Source: Myxococcota bacterium | GTDB taxonomy: Bacteria > Myxococcota_A > UBA9160 > SMWR01 | Length of the DNA: 64,000 nucleotides | Assembly: GCA_039030075.1 (NCBI GenBank) | Contig: JBCCEW010000001.1 | Coordinates: 248,001-312,000 of the forward strand | Reading direction: 5' to 3' | In this document: positions 1-8,354 of the stretch, in pieces | Numbering within the stretch: the first letter of the stretch is position 1 | How the letters are laid out: each line of letters begins with the position of its first letter | Program-made: the position numbers and the translations under genes | The notes under the pieces: model-generated | Told to the model about the DNA's origin: nothing | The model's input: only the letters and a program-made list of their open reading frames with translations | Database searches by the model: none

Positions 1-706
1 GATCCCCGAGGACGTCACGACGCTCTCACTGCGCGAGTTCTACGTCGACTGGCAGCCCGAGGAGCCGGCGGTGTTCACGATCGAATGTCTCGACCCCCCG
101 GAGTCACCGCCGACCCGCGACGACGCGCTCCTGGCCGAGCAGCTCGAGCACGCCTGGGCACAGGTCGAGCACTCGATGCGCGGCTGGAACGACTACCTGC
201 GCGAACATCGCGCTGCCGCGACGGACAACACCTTCACGATGCACGGGGCGGTGGCGAAGGGCCTCGCCGCCGCGCGCTACGCCTTCCTGTTCTGGGATCT
301 GGCTCCCGACGAGGCGCTCGTGATCGACACGGACGTTCCCGACGCGCCGTACTGGGGCCTGCAGCTCGCGAGCCTCGGGTGGTACGAGCCCATCGACCCG
401 GTGCATCGCATCACCTCGCTCAATCACCAGCAGATCGCGGTCGACCCGGATGGCCGGGCGCGCATCGTGCTGGCCCACCGGGACCCGGGCGTCGCGAACT
501 GGCTCGACACCGGCGCGCATCGCGACGGGCTGCTGACGTATCGCTGGTTCTGGCCCCGTTCGGATCCGGCGCCCCAGGTGCGGGTGGTTGCCTTCGATGC
601 GCTCGCAGCGTTGCTTCCCGACGACGCCGCGCGCGTCAGCCCCGAAGAGCGCCGAACCACTCTCCGCGACCGCCAGGCTCACCTCGCCTGGCGCTTCCGG
701 ACCTAG
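1..706 (+). CDS. DUF1214 domain protein, 5' end outside window
   Basis: The reading frame is open from base 2, so the gene starts upstream of the window; the GTG at 71 is internal. The visible 234 residues end in a region like the DUF1214 domain, with a conserved stretch reading LLTYRWFWPRSDPAPQVRVV close to the C terminus. DUF1214 proteins are often annotated next to DUF1254 proteins, and their biochemical role is unknown. The stop at 704-706 lies nine bases before the GTG of the sulfotransferase gene, so the two are probably cotranscribed. The family call is by motif memory only. Confidence 0.7.
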   Translation, partial: IPEDVTTLSLREFYVDWQPEEPAVFTIECLDPPESPPTRDDALLAEQLEHAWAQVEHSMRGWNDYLREHRAAATDNTFTMHGAVAKGLAAARYAFLFWDLAPDEALVIDTDVPDAPYWGLQLASLGWYEPIDPVHRITSLNHQQIAVDPDGRARIVLAHRDPGVANWLDTGAHRDGLLTYRWFWPRSDPAPQVRVVAFDALAALLPDDAARVSPEERRTTLRDRQAHLAWRFRT

Positions 707-715
707 CAGGCGCCC

Positions 716-2038
716 GTGTCCTGGAAGGCGCCGGCGCGTCCGGACTGGGTGGAGGGGGTGAACCGCGGCGGGGGAGGGCCGGCCTGGGATGCCGCCGATC
801 TGCCGCTGTCCGCGGACGAGTGGCTTCGTACGGCCGCGGCCCAGCGGGGCGTCGACATCGGAACGGCGCGTCGGCTGGACGCGGCCTTCGGTGCGCCGGG
901 GTTCGAGGCCGAGTTCGCGCTGGCCCAGCTCCGGCGGCTGGGCGAGGCGCTCGAGCACGAAGCGCGGCTCCACCGCGTGGGGCGCTGGCTCACGCGTCGG
1001 TTCCTGCTCCGTCTCATCGAAGTGCGCTTCCAGTTGATGGCCGCGCTGGCCCAGGATCCAGGCATCGCCGATGAAGAGGTGCGCGCACCGGTCTTCGTGG
1101 CGGGGGCCCCGCGCACGGGGACGACGATCCTGCACCGGCTGCTGGCGGCGGACGCGCGGCACCGCGTGCCGCTCGGTTGGGAGCTGCTGCGCCCGCTGCC
1201 GACGCCGCGCAGCGCCCTGGTCTCGACGGAAGAGGCGACGGAAGACGCGCGGATCGGTCTGGCCGAAGTCGAGCTCTCCGGACCGCAGAGCGTCGTGCAG
1301 GACCTCCGCTCGATCCACACCTACGCGGCAAGCCGTCCCAAAGAGTGTCTGTCGGCGATGTCGTTCGCGTTCCAGTCGGAGGAGTTCACCGCGCGCTATG
1401 CGATCCCGAGCTACGAGGCGTGGCTCGAGGCCTCCGACATGGCGCCCGCCTATCGGATGCACCGCCTGGTGCTCCAGGTGCTCCAGCGTCGGCAGGACCG
1501 GGTACGCTGGGTCCTGAAGTCGCCGGTCCACCTGCACGCGCTTCCCGTGCTCTTCGGCGCGTACCCGGACGCCAAGGTCGCCATCACCCACCGGAACGTC
1601 CCGACGCTCCTCGCCTCGCTCACGAGTCTGATCGCCACGCTCCGCTACGCCCACAGCGACTCCGTCGACGTGGCGGCAATCGGCACCCACCACGTCGATC
1701 GCTACGCGGCCACCTTCGAGCGGCTCGTGGACGCGACCGAGGCGGGCGCGCTGCCGGAGGGGCAGATCCATCACAGCCACCACCGGGCGTTCATCGACGA
1801 CCCGATCGCCGTAGCGCGGGAGCTCTACGGCCAGTTCGAGATCTCGCTGCCGGCCGATGTCGAGGCGGCCATGCGCGCCGTCGTCGAGACCAAGACCGAT
1901 GACCACGCCGGGGCCCACCGCTACGACCGCGATCTCGTCGGGATCGCGCCCGATCGCCTCGCCGCGCGCTTCGTCCGCTACCACGAGGCGTTCGGCCTCG
2001 ACACGGACACGGCGAACCCGGCCCAGAGCCCGTCCTGA
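716..2038 (+). CDS. sulfotransferase family protein (PAPS-dependent)
   Basis: This 440-residue protein probably transfers sulfate from PAPS to a small hydroxylated or lipid substrate in the cytoplasm. Around residues 122-142 it has the 5'-phosphosulfate loop, with the core GAPRTGTTILHRLL, and near residue 285 a segment ITHRNVPTLLASLTSL that fits the 3'-phosphate-binding region. Length and layout fit the larger bacterial sulfotransferase group common in actinobacteria and uncultured proteobacteria, where substrates are mostly unknown. The GTG start is chosen because it follows the DUF1214 stop by nine bases. The neighbours (amidase, SnoaL-like protein) suggest a small catabolic or tailoring operon, but no substrate can be read from the sequence. 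Confidence 0.85.
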   Translation: MSWKAPARPDWVEGVNRGGGGPAWDAADLPLSADEWLRTAAAQRGVDIGTARRLDAAFGAPGFEAEFALAQLRRLGEALEHEARLHRVGRWLTRRFLLRLIEVRFQLMAALAQDPGIADEEVRAPVFVAGAPRTGTTILHRLLAADARHRVPLGWELLRPLPTPRSALVSTEEATEDARIGLAEVELSGPQSVVQDLRSIHTYAASRPKECLSAMSFAFQSEEFTARYAIPSYEAWLEASDMAPAYRMHRLVLQVLQRRQDRVRWVLKSPVHLHALPVLFGAYPDAKVAITHRNVPTLLASLTSLIATLRYAHSDSVDVAAIGTHHVDRYAATFERLVDATEAGALPEGQIHHSHHRAFIDDPIAVARELYGQFEISLPADVEAAMRAVVETKTDDHAGAHRYDRDLVGIAPDRLAARFVRYHEAFGLDTDTANPAQSPS

Positions 2039-2117
2039 TAGACTGCCGGCCCTTGCCCCCCGCGCGCCGCGGACCCGAGCGCCGCGAGCGGCGAGGCCCG
2101 GACCCAAGGAGCTTCCC

Positions 2118-3578
2118 ATGTCGATCGCCTTCGATTCGGCGACGCGCCTCGCTGCGCGCATTCGCGCCAAAGAGATCAGCTCTCGCGAATTGACCGAACT
2201 CTACATCCGCCGGATCGAGCGCTACGACGACGTGGTCAACGCCGTGGTCGTCCGGGATTTCGAGGCGGCGCTGACGGCGGCCGAGCGAGCCGATGCCGAG
2301 CTGGCGGCCGGCACGCCGCGCGGGCCGTTCCACGGCGTTCCGATGACGATCAAGGAGGCCTACGACGTCGTCGGGCTTCCCACGACCTGGGGGACGCCCG
2401 CGTTCCGGGACAACGTGGCGAAGCAGGACGCGGCGACCGTGGCATTCCTGCGCGAAGCGGGCGGCCACTTCCTGGGGAAGACGAACGTCCCGCTCCAGCT
2501 CAGCGACTTCCAGAGTTACAACGACATCTATGGCACCACGAACAACCCCTGGAATCTCGAGCGTACGCCGGGCGGATCGTCCGGCGGCTCTTCCGCCGCC
2601 CTGGCGGCGGGCTTCTGCGCGCTCGAGAGCGGCTCGGACATCGGCGGCTCGATCCGCAACCCGGCCCACTTCTGCGGCGTCTACGGCCACAAGCCCACCT
2701 ACGGCATCGTGCCGGATCAGGGGCACGCGTTGCCCGGCGCCGTCGCTTCGCCGGACATCGCCGTGGTCGGGCCGATGGCGCGCAGCGCCGAGGATCTCGC
2801 GACTGCGTTGGAGGTCGTGTCCGGCGCCGACCGCTTCCACGAGCGCGGGTGGCGCCTGGCCTTGCCCGAGCCCGCGCGGAAGACCCTCTCCGAGTTCCGC
2901 GTCGCGGTCTGGGCCGACGATCCCGAGTGTCCGGTCAGCGCGGCCGTCGGCGATCGCGTCCAGCAGGTGGCCGATCGTCTCGCCGCTCTGGGGGCGAAGG
3001 TCGATGATCGGGCGCGTCCCGCCGGTTTCGACAGTGCCGCGATCTATCGGGTGTACCAGACCGTCTTGAACGGCCAGCTGTCGGCGGGTTTCCCGAACGA
3101 GGTGTACGCGAACCTCGAAGCGGCGGCGGGCCAGCTGGCCGACGACGACGAGAGCCCGGAGGCAGTGGGTCTGCGCACCATGACCCAGTCGCACCGCGAT
3201 TGGGTGCGGGCCACCCACGCGCGCGGCGCGCTGCGCCAGAGTTGGAACGCCTTCTTCGAAGACTGGGACATCCTGCTCTGTCCCCAGATGCCGACGACGG
3301 CCTTCCCGCACGATCACACGCCCTTCATCGCGCGCACCCTCGATGTCGACGAACGCTGCCAGCCGTACGGCAAGCAGGTGTTCTGGGCCGGCCTGATCAC
3401 GGCGGCCTATCTCCCCAGCACCGTGTTCCCGACCGGGCTGGCGGACGACGGATTGCCCATCGGTCTGCAGGCGGCGGGCGCCGAGTTCAGCGATCGCACC
3501 TGCATCGAGTTCGCCCGGCTCCTGGCCGACGAGTTCGGTGGCTTCCAGCCGCCCCCGGGCTACGGAGACGACGCGTGA
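2118..3578 (+). CDS. amidase (amidase signature family)
   Basis: A 486-residue amidase that should hydrolyse a carboxamide to acid and ammonia in the cytoplasm. The Ser-cisSer-Lys triad is complete: Lys79 in MTIKEAYDV, cis-Ser154 in GGSSGGSSAA and nucleophile Ser178 in DIGGSIRNP. The spacing of 75 and 24 residues is the same as in characterised members such as FAAH (142, 217, 241). The start at 2118 has an AAGGAG ribosome site nine bases upstream; the frame is open further upstream but without a comparable site. The stop overlaps the GTG of the SnoaL-like gene by four bases. No GatB or GatC lies nearby, so this is not a GatA of tRNA amidation. Substrate unknown. Confidence 0.93.
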   Translation: MSIAFDSATRLAARIRAKEISSRELTELYIRRIERYDDVVNAVVVRDFEAALTAAERADAELAAGTPRGPFHGVPMTIKEAYDVVGLPTTWGTPAFRDNVAKQDAATVAFLREAGGHFLGKTNVPLQLSDFQSYNDIYGTTNNPWNLERTPGGSSGGSSAALAAGFCALESGSDIGGSIRNPAHFCGVYGHKPTYGIVPDQGHALPGAVASPDIAVVGPMARSAEDLATALEVVSGADRFHERGWRLALPEPARKTLSEFRVAVWADDPECPVSAAVGDRVQQVADRLAALGAKVDDRARPAGFDSAAIYRVYQTVLNGQLSAGFPNEVYANLEAAAGQLADDDESPEAVGLRTMTQSHRDWVRATHARGALRQSWNAFFEDWDILLCPQMPTTAFPHDHTPFIARTLDVDERCQPYGKQVFWAGLITAAYLPSTVFPTGLADDGLPIGLQAAGAEFSDRTCIEFARLLADEFGGFQPPPGYGDDA

Positions 3579-4003
3579 GCGGTGCACCCCTGAGCCCGCT
3601 CGCGTGCGTCGACCGGGTCATCGAATGCGACAACGGCCGGGACCAGGCCGGCTACCGAGCGCTGCTCCACGACGACTACCAGGCGTTCGTGCACGGCCAG
3701 CCCACGTCGACCGATCCGGATACCGAAGCCGCCTCGCTCGCCGAATGGTGGCGCGCGGCGTCGGACGTCCATCTCGAGAAGCTCGAGGTCTGGGAGGAGC
3801 GGGGCGTCGTGACGCTTCGCTACACGCTCACCGGCACGAACGACGGCCCGTTCTACGGGCAGCCAGCGACCGGAAAGCACTTCCACGTCGAGAACTGCAC
3901 GCTCCTCGAGGTCGTGGACGGACAGGTGCGCCGCGCTTGGCGCTACTCGGACACGCTCGGGCTGCTCACCCAGCTCGGGCTCCTGCCGAGCGCGGCGAGC
4001 TAG
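3575..4003 (+). CDS. SnoaL-like / ester cyclase family protein
   Basis: This 142-residue protein has the hallmarks of SnoaL-like polyketide cyclases in the NTF2 fold: a central GPFYGQPATGKHFHVENCT stretch and a C-terminal WRYSDTLGLLTQLGLLP segment. Many such proteins are not cyclases but small hydrolases or binding proteins. The GTG start shares GTGA with the stop of the amidase, so translation is probably coupled. It is the last gene of the plus-strand group; the minus-strand SDR gene converges on it with four bases between the stops. Confidence 0.85.
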   Translation: MSGAPLSPLACVDRVIECDNGRDQAGYRALLHDDYQAFVHGQPTSTDPDTEAASLAEWWRAASDVHLEKLEVWEERGVVTLRYTLTGTNDGPFYGQPATGKHFHVENCTLLEVVDGQVRRAWRYSDTLGLLTQLGLLPSAAS

Positions 4004-4007
4004 CCGC

Positions 4008-4943
4008 TCAGCGCAGGTCTTCGAGGCATTCCCAGAGCGCCTTGGCGCCCGCGGCGTTCGCCGCGGGGTCGCGCGGGTCGAGTTCGACCCGCCCGAGCAC
4101 GTTGTGGTAGTAGCTCCCGCTCGTCAGCTCGGGCTGGGTGGCGCAGAAGAGCGTCGTCTGAGCGCCGGCGGCGAGGGGCAGCATGATCGCGCGCTTGAGG
4201 CCTGCCGCTCCAGACACGCCCAGCTCCGAAGCGATCACGCCGGGGTGCACCGCGTGGACGCGCAGGTCGGGCCGCCGCTCCGCCCATTCTCGTGCTTGCC
4301 AGAGGTTGCCGAGCTTGCTGCGACAGTACGCGAGTTGGCCGCCGAGCGGCGTGCGGTAGCGGAAGTCCGGGGTGCATTCCGAAGCCAGGATGTAGATGTC
4401 GCCGGTTACGAAGATCACCCGCGCGTTGTCCGCGAGGAGCCCCCGCGCGATCGCCCCTTGGAGCAGGGCCTGGTGGCCGAGCACGTTCGTGGCGAACGCG
4501 ACCTCGTGACCCTGCGCCGACCGCGCGTAGCGCGTGGGCCAGAGGCCCGCATTCGCAACGAACAGATCCAGGGGACGCCCCGGAGCGAGTTGCTCGGCGA
4601 GCGCGTCGAGGCTGTGGGCGATGGCATCGAGGTCGGCGAGATCGAGGGCGAGGAAATGGGCGTCGCCGGCGGAGCGCTGCGCGAGTTCGCGCGCCACCGA
4701 CGCCCCGCTACGGGCGTCGCGCGAGGCCATCCAGACCTGGGCGCCGCGTTCGGCGAGCCCCTGGCTGGTGGCGAGTCCGATCCCTCGGCTCCCCCCGGTG
4801 ACGAGCGCGCGGGCGCCGTCGAGCCGCGGCGTGTCGGGGCAGTGCGGCGTGCGGGCGGCCTGACGCCAGCCGCCCAGGGCGAGTCGTCGGGCGGCCGAGA
4901 TCGACGGGTGGCGGGTCACCCGCTCGGCGAAGGGCACGCTCAC
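4008..4943 (-). CDS. short-chain dehydrogenase/reductase (SDR)
   Basis: A 311-residue NAD(P)-dependent oxidoreductase. The cofactor loop TGGSRGIG is present near residue 48, followed by DLADLDAI and VANAG, and the catalytic pair lies in AYCRSK (Y-x3-K). An extra N-terminal segment of about 40 residues before the Rossmann fold and a long C terminus resemble the retinol dehydrogenase-like SDRs. The GTG start at 4943 shares GTGA with the stop of the TetR gene, so the regulator and enzyme form one transcript. The regulator probably controls the pair through the palindromic sites just upstream of itself. Substrate unknown. Confidence 0.9.
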   Translation of the reverse strand: MSVPFAERVTRHPSISAARRLALGGWRQAARTPHCPDTPRLDGARALVTGGSRGIGLATSQGLAERGAQVWMASRDARSGASVARELAQRSAGDAHFLALDLADLDAIAHSLDALAEQLAPGRPLDLFVANAGLWPTRYARSAQGHEVAFATNVLGHQALLQGAIARGLLADNARVIFVTGDIYILASECTPDFRYRTPLGGQLAYCRSKLGNLWQAREWAERRPDLRVHAVHPGVIASELGVSGAAGLKRAIMLPLAAGAQTTLFCATQPELTSGSYYHNVLGRVELDPRDPAANAAGAKALWECLEDLR

Positions 4944-5632
4944 GCGTCCGCTCCGGCTTGCCTGGCACCGAGCAACGCACGGACCGCGCCCACCACTTCC
5001 CGGAGCCAGGCGTCTTCTTCCGCCCAGCGGTCTTCGAGTACGAGACGCCGCACCGCCGTGTCGACGATGGCGAAGATCAGAGTCGCGACGATCTCCGGAT
5101 CCATTCGGCGCAGATGGCCGCGCGCGCTCCAACCGGCAAGCAGGGCTGCGAGGCCCTGCGTCACCCGCTCCCGCTTCGCTGCGAACCCGGCTTCCAGGTC
5201 TTCCTGGTCGCCGTCCATCGCGAACACGCGGTAGGCGTCCGGGGCCTGCTGCGCGTAGTGGAACAGGGCGCGAATCAGGGTCTCGGGATCGGGCGGCGGC
5301 GCGGCGGGGTCGAGGCCCGCGAAGGCAACCCCCAGCACACGATCGCCTTCGCGCACGCCGACCTCGGCGAGGAGGGCGCGCTTGGTCGGGAAGTGGTGGA
5401 AGAGGGTGCCTTCGGACACGCCGGCGGCGCTTGCAATGGTCGCGGTGGTGGTGCCGCCGAAGCCGGAGGTGGCGAAGAGCTCGGTCGCAGCGGCGACGAG
5501 GCGCTCTCGGGCCACGGCGCGCGGGGCGTCGGAGCGCGGGCGTCCTGCCTTCGCGCGCCGCTTGCGAGGGGAGTGGCGCTGCTTCTGGCGGGAGGCTTCC
5601 GCGGGTCTGGCTTTCTTCGCATTTCGTGTCAC
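4940..5632 (-). CDS. TetR family transcriptional regulator
   Basis: A 230-residue regulator with a TetR-type N-terminal helix-turn-helix at about residues 42-85; the recognition segment VSEGTLFHHFPTKRALL is typical. The basic N-terminal tail (about 35 residues, rich in Lys and Arg) is longer than usual, and the true start may lie inside it; the GTG at 5632 is the farthest start. It is cotranscribed with the downstream SDR gene and divergent from the DUF2255-like gene at 5711. The TCGAGT/ACTCGA repeats directly upstream are its likely operator. Confidence 0.9.
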   Translation of the reverse strand: MTRNAKKARPAEASRQKQRHSPRKRRAKAGRPRSDAPRAVARERLVAAATELFATSGFGGTTTATIASAAGVSEGTLFHHFPTKRALLAEVGVREGDRVLGVAFAGLDPAAPPPDPETLIRALFHYAQQAPDAYRVFAMDGDQEDLEAGFAAKRERVTQGLAALLAGWSARGHLRRMDPEIVATLIFAIVDTAVRRLVLEDRWAEEDAWLREVVGAVRALLGARQAGADA

Positions 5633-5659
5633 ACTCGAATATTATCGAGTACAACTCGA
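5633..5659. promoter_or_regulatory. candidate TetR operator (three 6-bp boxes)
   Basis: Between the divergent TetR and DUF2255-like genes lie ACTCGA (5633-5638), its perfect inverse TCGAGT (5645-5650) and ACTCGA again (5654-5659). The first two form an inverted repeat with a six-base spacer. Placement, symmetry and AT-rich spacer fit an operator for the adjacent regulator. Binding is inferred, not shown. Confidence 0.55.
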
Positions 5660-5710
5660 AATAGCCAACCCGATTCGCGCTTCCAGGCGCGCCCGTCCCG
5701 AGAGGATCCC

Positions 5711-6127
5711 ATGCGAAAGACCGAACCCTGGCAGCGAGTCGCGCTGCTCCTGGCAATCGCCGCCGCCACCCTGGGCGCGGGCATCTCCGACCTCGATCGC
5801 GAGGTCGTGACGCTCACGACCGACGCCGACGGCACGCTCCGCGAGCGCCGGATCTGGTTCGCCGAGCTCGACGGCTCGCTCTTCATTCGCACCACGCCTC
5901 GCGCCACCTGGGGGCAGAACGTCGCGCGCACCGGCGACGTGGAACTGCGCGCCGGCGAGCAGACCTACGCGTTCGCGGCGGTGCGGGTCGACGCACCGGC
6001 GGACCTCGATCGGATTCACGAGCGCTTCCGCGAGAAATACGGCCGTGACGACTGGTGGGCCGACCGCCTGCGGTTCTTCTTCGGCGGGAAGGTGACGTAC
6101 CGCCTCGAGCCGCTTCCGGAGCCCTGA
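5711..6127 (+). CDS. DUF2255-like / split-barrel flavin-binding type protein
   Basis: A 138-residue protein with a hydrophobic N terminus (residues 9-22) that may be a signal or anchor. The body resembles the DUF2255 and nitroreductase-like split-barrel families: a WFAELDGSLFIRTTP strand pair, GxVELRAGE-like turns, a conserved RIHERFREKYG helix and a closing VTYRLEPLP strand. Such proteins often bind flavin or F420, but no cofactor residue is certain here. It is divergent from the TetR gene and could be under the same operator. ATG at 5711 follows an AGAGGA site. Confidence 0.6.
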   Translation: MRKTEPWQRVALLLAIAAATLGAGISDLDREVVTLTTDADGTLRERRIWFAELDGSLFIRTTPRATWGQNVARTGDVELRAGEQTYAFAAVRVDAPADLDRIHERFREKYGRDDWWADRLRFFFGGKVTYRLEPLPEP

Positions 6128-6164
6128 GGCGGGACGCGTGCCTGTCGAGCGCGCGGAAACGAAA

Positions 6165-6195
6165 ACGGCCGCGGCGCTCGGTGCGCCGCGGCCGT
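6165..6195. terminator. bidirectional hairpin terminator
   Basis: A perfect 13-bp inverted repeat (6165-6177 and 6183-6195) with a five-base loop lies between the convergent DUF2255-like and PEP-CTERM genes. On the minus strand it is followed by TTTTCGTTT, so it is a good intrinsic terminator for the PEP-CTERM gene; on the plus strand the T-run is missing. Confidence 0.75.
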
Positions 6196-6219
6196 GCGTT
6201 CCGGTCTGGGGCCGTTGGC

Positions 6220-6831
6220 CTAGCGACGCGCTCGCGCGCGCGTGAAGCCGGCGAGGCCCGCGAGGCCGAGGCCGAGCAGCCAGGCGGTGCTGGGCTCGGG
6301 AACCACCGTGCGGCTCAGCTCGATGCCCGTCACCGCGAAGGCGAAGGGCGCGATGAGGGTCGCATTGAAGGTTCCGAGGACCAGGCCGGCAGCCGACAGC
6401 CCTCCGCCCGGAGGCGAAGCGGCCAGCGTCAGGTTGCCGGACAGCAGGAACGACGGCGGGAGCGGCGCGTTGATCGCGCCCGTGCCGACGAGTCCTGCCG
6501 ACAGGATCCCCGTGACCGGCGCGAGCAGCCCGAACACCGTGGAGCCATTGAGCGGCTGGGTGATCTGGAAGCCGAGGCCCGTCAGCGAGAACGCACCGCT
6601 GCTGAGCGTGCCGCCCACCGTCGGAGCGCCACCGGCGTAGAGCACGTTGTAGGTACCCGCCGTCACGTTGATGTTGGGACCACCCAGGTTGATGGTGCCG
6701 CCCGTGATCCCGTAGCTCACCTGCACCGGCGCCGCGGAGGCGGAGGAGCCGATGAGCAACAGGGCCGCAGAGGCGGCGGCGATGGCCGCGAAGCGAGCGG
6801 CCCGAATCCGATTCAGAACAGAAAACAGCAT
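6220..6831 (-). CDS. PEP-CTERM sorting domain protein
   Basis: A 203-residue exported protein: signal peptide (about residues 1-33, ending ASAA), a Gly/Thr/Leu-rich beta-type body, and a C-terminal sorting signal made of VPEPST, a hydrophobic helix and the basic tail TRARARR. PEP-CTERM tails are cut and anchored by exosortase (known for the family); no exosortase is in this window. The ATG at 6831 is preferred over an upstream TTG because GGGGA lies eight bases before it. A Fur-box-like palindrome lies 64 bases upstream of the start, suggesting iron control. The body has no recognised domain. Confidence 0.88.
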   Translation of the reverse strand: MLFSVLNRIRAARFAAIAAASAALLLIGSSASAAPVQVSYGITGGTINLGGPNINVTAGTYNVLYAGGAPTVGGTLSSGAFSLTGLGFQITQPLNGSTVFGLLAPVTGILSAGLVGTGAINAPLPPSFLLSGNLTLAASPPGGGLSAAGLVLGTFNATLIAPFAFAVTGIELSRTVVPEPSTAWLLGLGLAGLAGFTRARARR

Positions 6832-6894
6832 GAAATGTCCCCTTCCCAAAGAACGTGGGGCGCATGCTACCGCCCGGGTGTCTTCCCCTCCAGA

Positions 6895-6942
6895 TGAAAA
6901 TGGATTGCATTTTCAAAAACTGGGCGAAAATGTGCCGAAAAT
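6895..6942 (-). promoter_or_regulatory. Fur-box-like array upstream of PEP-CTERM gene
   Basis: A perfect inverted repeat, TGAAAATG (6895-6902) and CATTTTCA (6908-6915) with a five-base spacer, matches the classical 19-bp Fur consensus at 12 positions. Two more GAAAAT hexamers follow at 6926-6931 and 6937-6942. The array sits between the sulfatase-like stop and the PEP-CTERM start, so it should act on the PEP-CTERM gene. Regulator identity is inferred. Confidence 0.55.
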
Positions 6943-6977
6943 GGCCCAGTTGTGGGGGCTCTTCTCTACGGTTGGGA

Positions 6978-8354
6978 CTAGCGGAGGTAGCCCATCGCCC
7001 GCAGCCGCTCGGCGATCGCCGGGTCGATCCGAACGTCTTCCGCGCGCACGTCCTGGGCCTGGTGGGTGCGTTGGTGGTCGGCGAATCCGGCCCGGAGCGC
7101 GTCCCGCTGCTCGGGCTCCCGCTCCGCCAGGTTCAGGTTCTCGCCTGGGTCGACCCGACGATCGAACAGGTACTCGGCGCCGGGGGCGTCCGCTTCGTTT
7201 CGATAGGCGTCTGGACTCTCGGGCGGGACGGCCGGAGCGTTGCGCGCGTAGACCCATGCCCCGCGGTGGAACGATTCCTGGATCGCAGCGTCGGGGAAGA
7301 GCGGAAATCCCAGCGCCGCGGCCGACGGCCGATCCCGGCGGGCTTCGTCCGTCGCGTCGGTCATGAGGGGGAGCAGCGATTCGCCGGCGAACGCCTCGGG
7401 CACGGGGACGCCGGCCATCTCCAGCAGGGTCGGGGCCACGTCGAGGTTGCGAACCCGCGTCGCCACGCGCACCGGTTCGGTGGCGAAGGGCAGGCGCCAC
7501 ACGAGGGGCACTTCGAGGACCGCCGAGAACACGTTGCGGGCGTGCCCGTGCACGCCGTGCTCCCCGAAGGTCTCGCCGTGATCCGACCCGAGCACCATCA
7601 CCGTCTCCTGGCCGCGCGCTCCGCGCTCGACCGCGACGCGAACCCGACGCACCGCATCGTCGACCCAGCGAATCGACGCGACGTAGTCGGCTTCCGCACC
7701 CGTGCCGAAGGACTTGAACTCGGGTGGGGCCGCGTACTCGTGCACGTCCATGAAGTGCAGGTAGAGAAAGATCGGACGCTCGGGATCGCGCTCCGTGAGG
7801 AGTCGCTCGGCCTCGGTGACGACGCGATCCGCGTGTGGCCAGAGGGACGAGTGGTCGGCCCGTTGCTGGCCGTCGGCCCCTTTCGGAAACAGATAGCGGT
7901 CGAACCCCTGGTGGAACCCGAAACTCTGGTGCAGCCACCCGTTGGTTTGAACACCGTAGGTCGCGTAGCCCGAGTCCTGGAGCTGCTCGGCCAGCGTGAG
8001 CGCACGTTCACTCAGTCCATCGTCGGGCAATTGGATGGCGTGACTGGTCGGCCAGAGGGAGGTCATGAGCGACGCCATCGAGATCTTCGTCCAGGAGGAC
8101 TGGGCCAGGACCTTCTCGAAGACCACACCGCGCTGGGCCCACGCCTCGAGTTCGGGCGTCGTGGGGCGCGCTTCTCCGTAGGGCGTCGTTCGGTCGGCGC
8201 GCAGGGTGTCGACCACGATCAGCACGAGGTCCGGATGCGGGATCTCGGCGAGGCGTGCGGCGATCGTCCCGCGCGGCGCCGCGTCGTCGCAAGCGACGAA
8301 CGCGAGCAGGCAGACCGCGAGCGCGCCAATCCGGCGCTGCAGGCTACGGCCCAC
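6978..8354 (-). CDS. sulfatase-fold hydrolase lacking the formylglycine motif
   Basis: A 458-residue member of the sulfatase/alkaline phosphatase superfamily, exported (hydrophobic N terminus ending FVAC at residue 22, a possible lipoprotein site). The metal-binding start LVLIVVDTLRADR (Asp49) and the second metal motif GSDHGETFGEHG are present. At the nucleophile position, where true sulfatases have C/S-x-P-x-R, it reads SSWTKISMASL, so Thr89 stands in place of the formylglycine precursor. It is therefore more likely a phospho- or phosphonate-type esterase or transferase than a sulfatase. The GTG start overlaps the end of the TPR gene by 11 bases, which ties the two together. Confidence 0.85.
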   Translation of the reverse strand: MGRSLQRRIGALAVCLLAFVACDDAAPRGTIAARLAEIPHPDLVLIVVDTLRADRTTPYGEARPTTPELEAWAQRGVVFEKVLAQSSWTKISMASLMTSLWPTSHAIQLPDDGLSERALTLAEQLQDSGYATYGVQTNGWLHQSFGFHQGFDRYLFPKGADGQQRADHSSLWPHADRVVTEAERLLTERDPERPIFLYLHFMDVHEYAAPPEFKSFGTGAEADYVASIRWVDDAVRRVRVAVERGARGQETVMVLGSDHGETFGEHGVHGHARNVFSAVLEVPLVWRLPFATEPVRVATRVRNLDVAPTLLEMAGVPVPEAFAGESLLPLMTDATDEARRDRPSAAALGFPLFPDAAIQESFHRGAWVYARNAPAVPPESPDAYRNEADAPGAEYLFDRRVDPGENLNLAEREPEQRDALRAGFADHQRTHQAQDVRAEDVRIDPAIAERLRAMGYLR

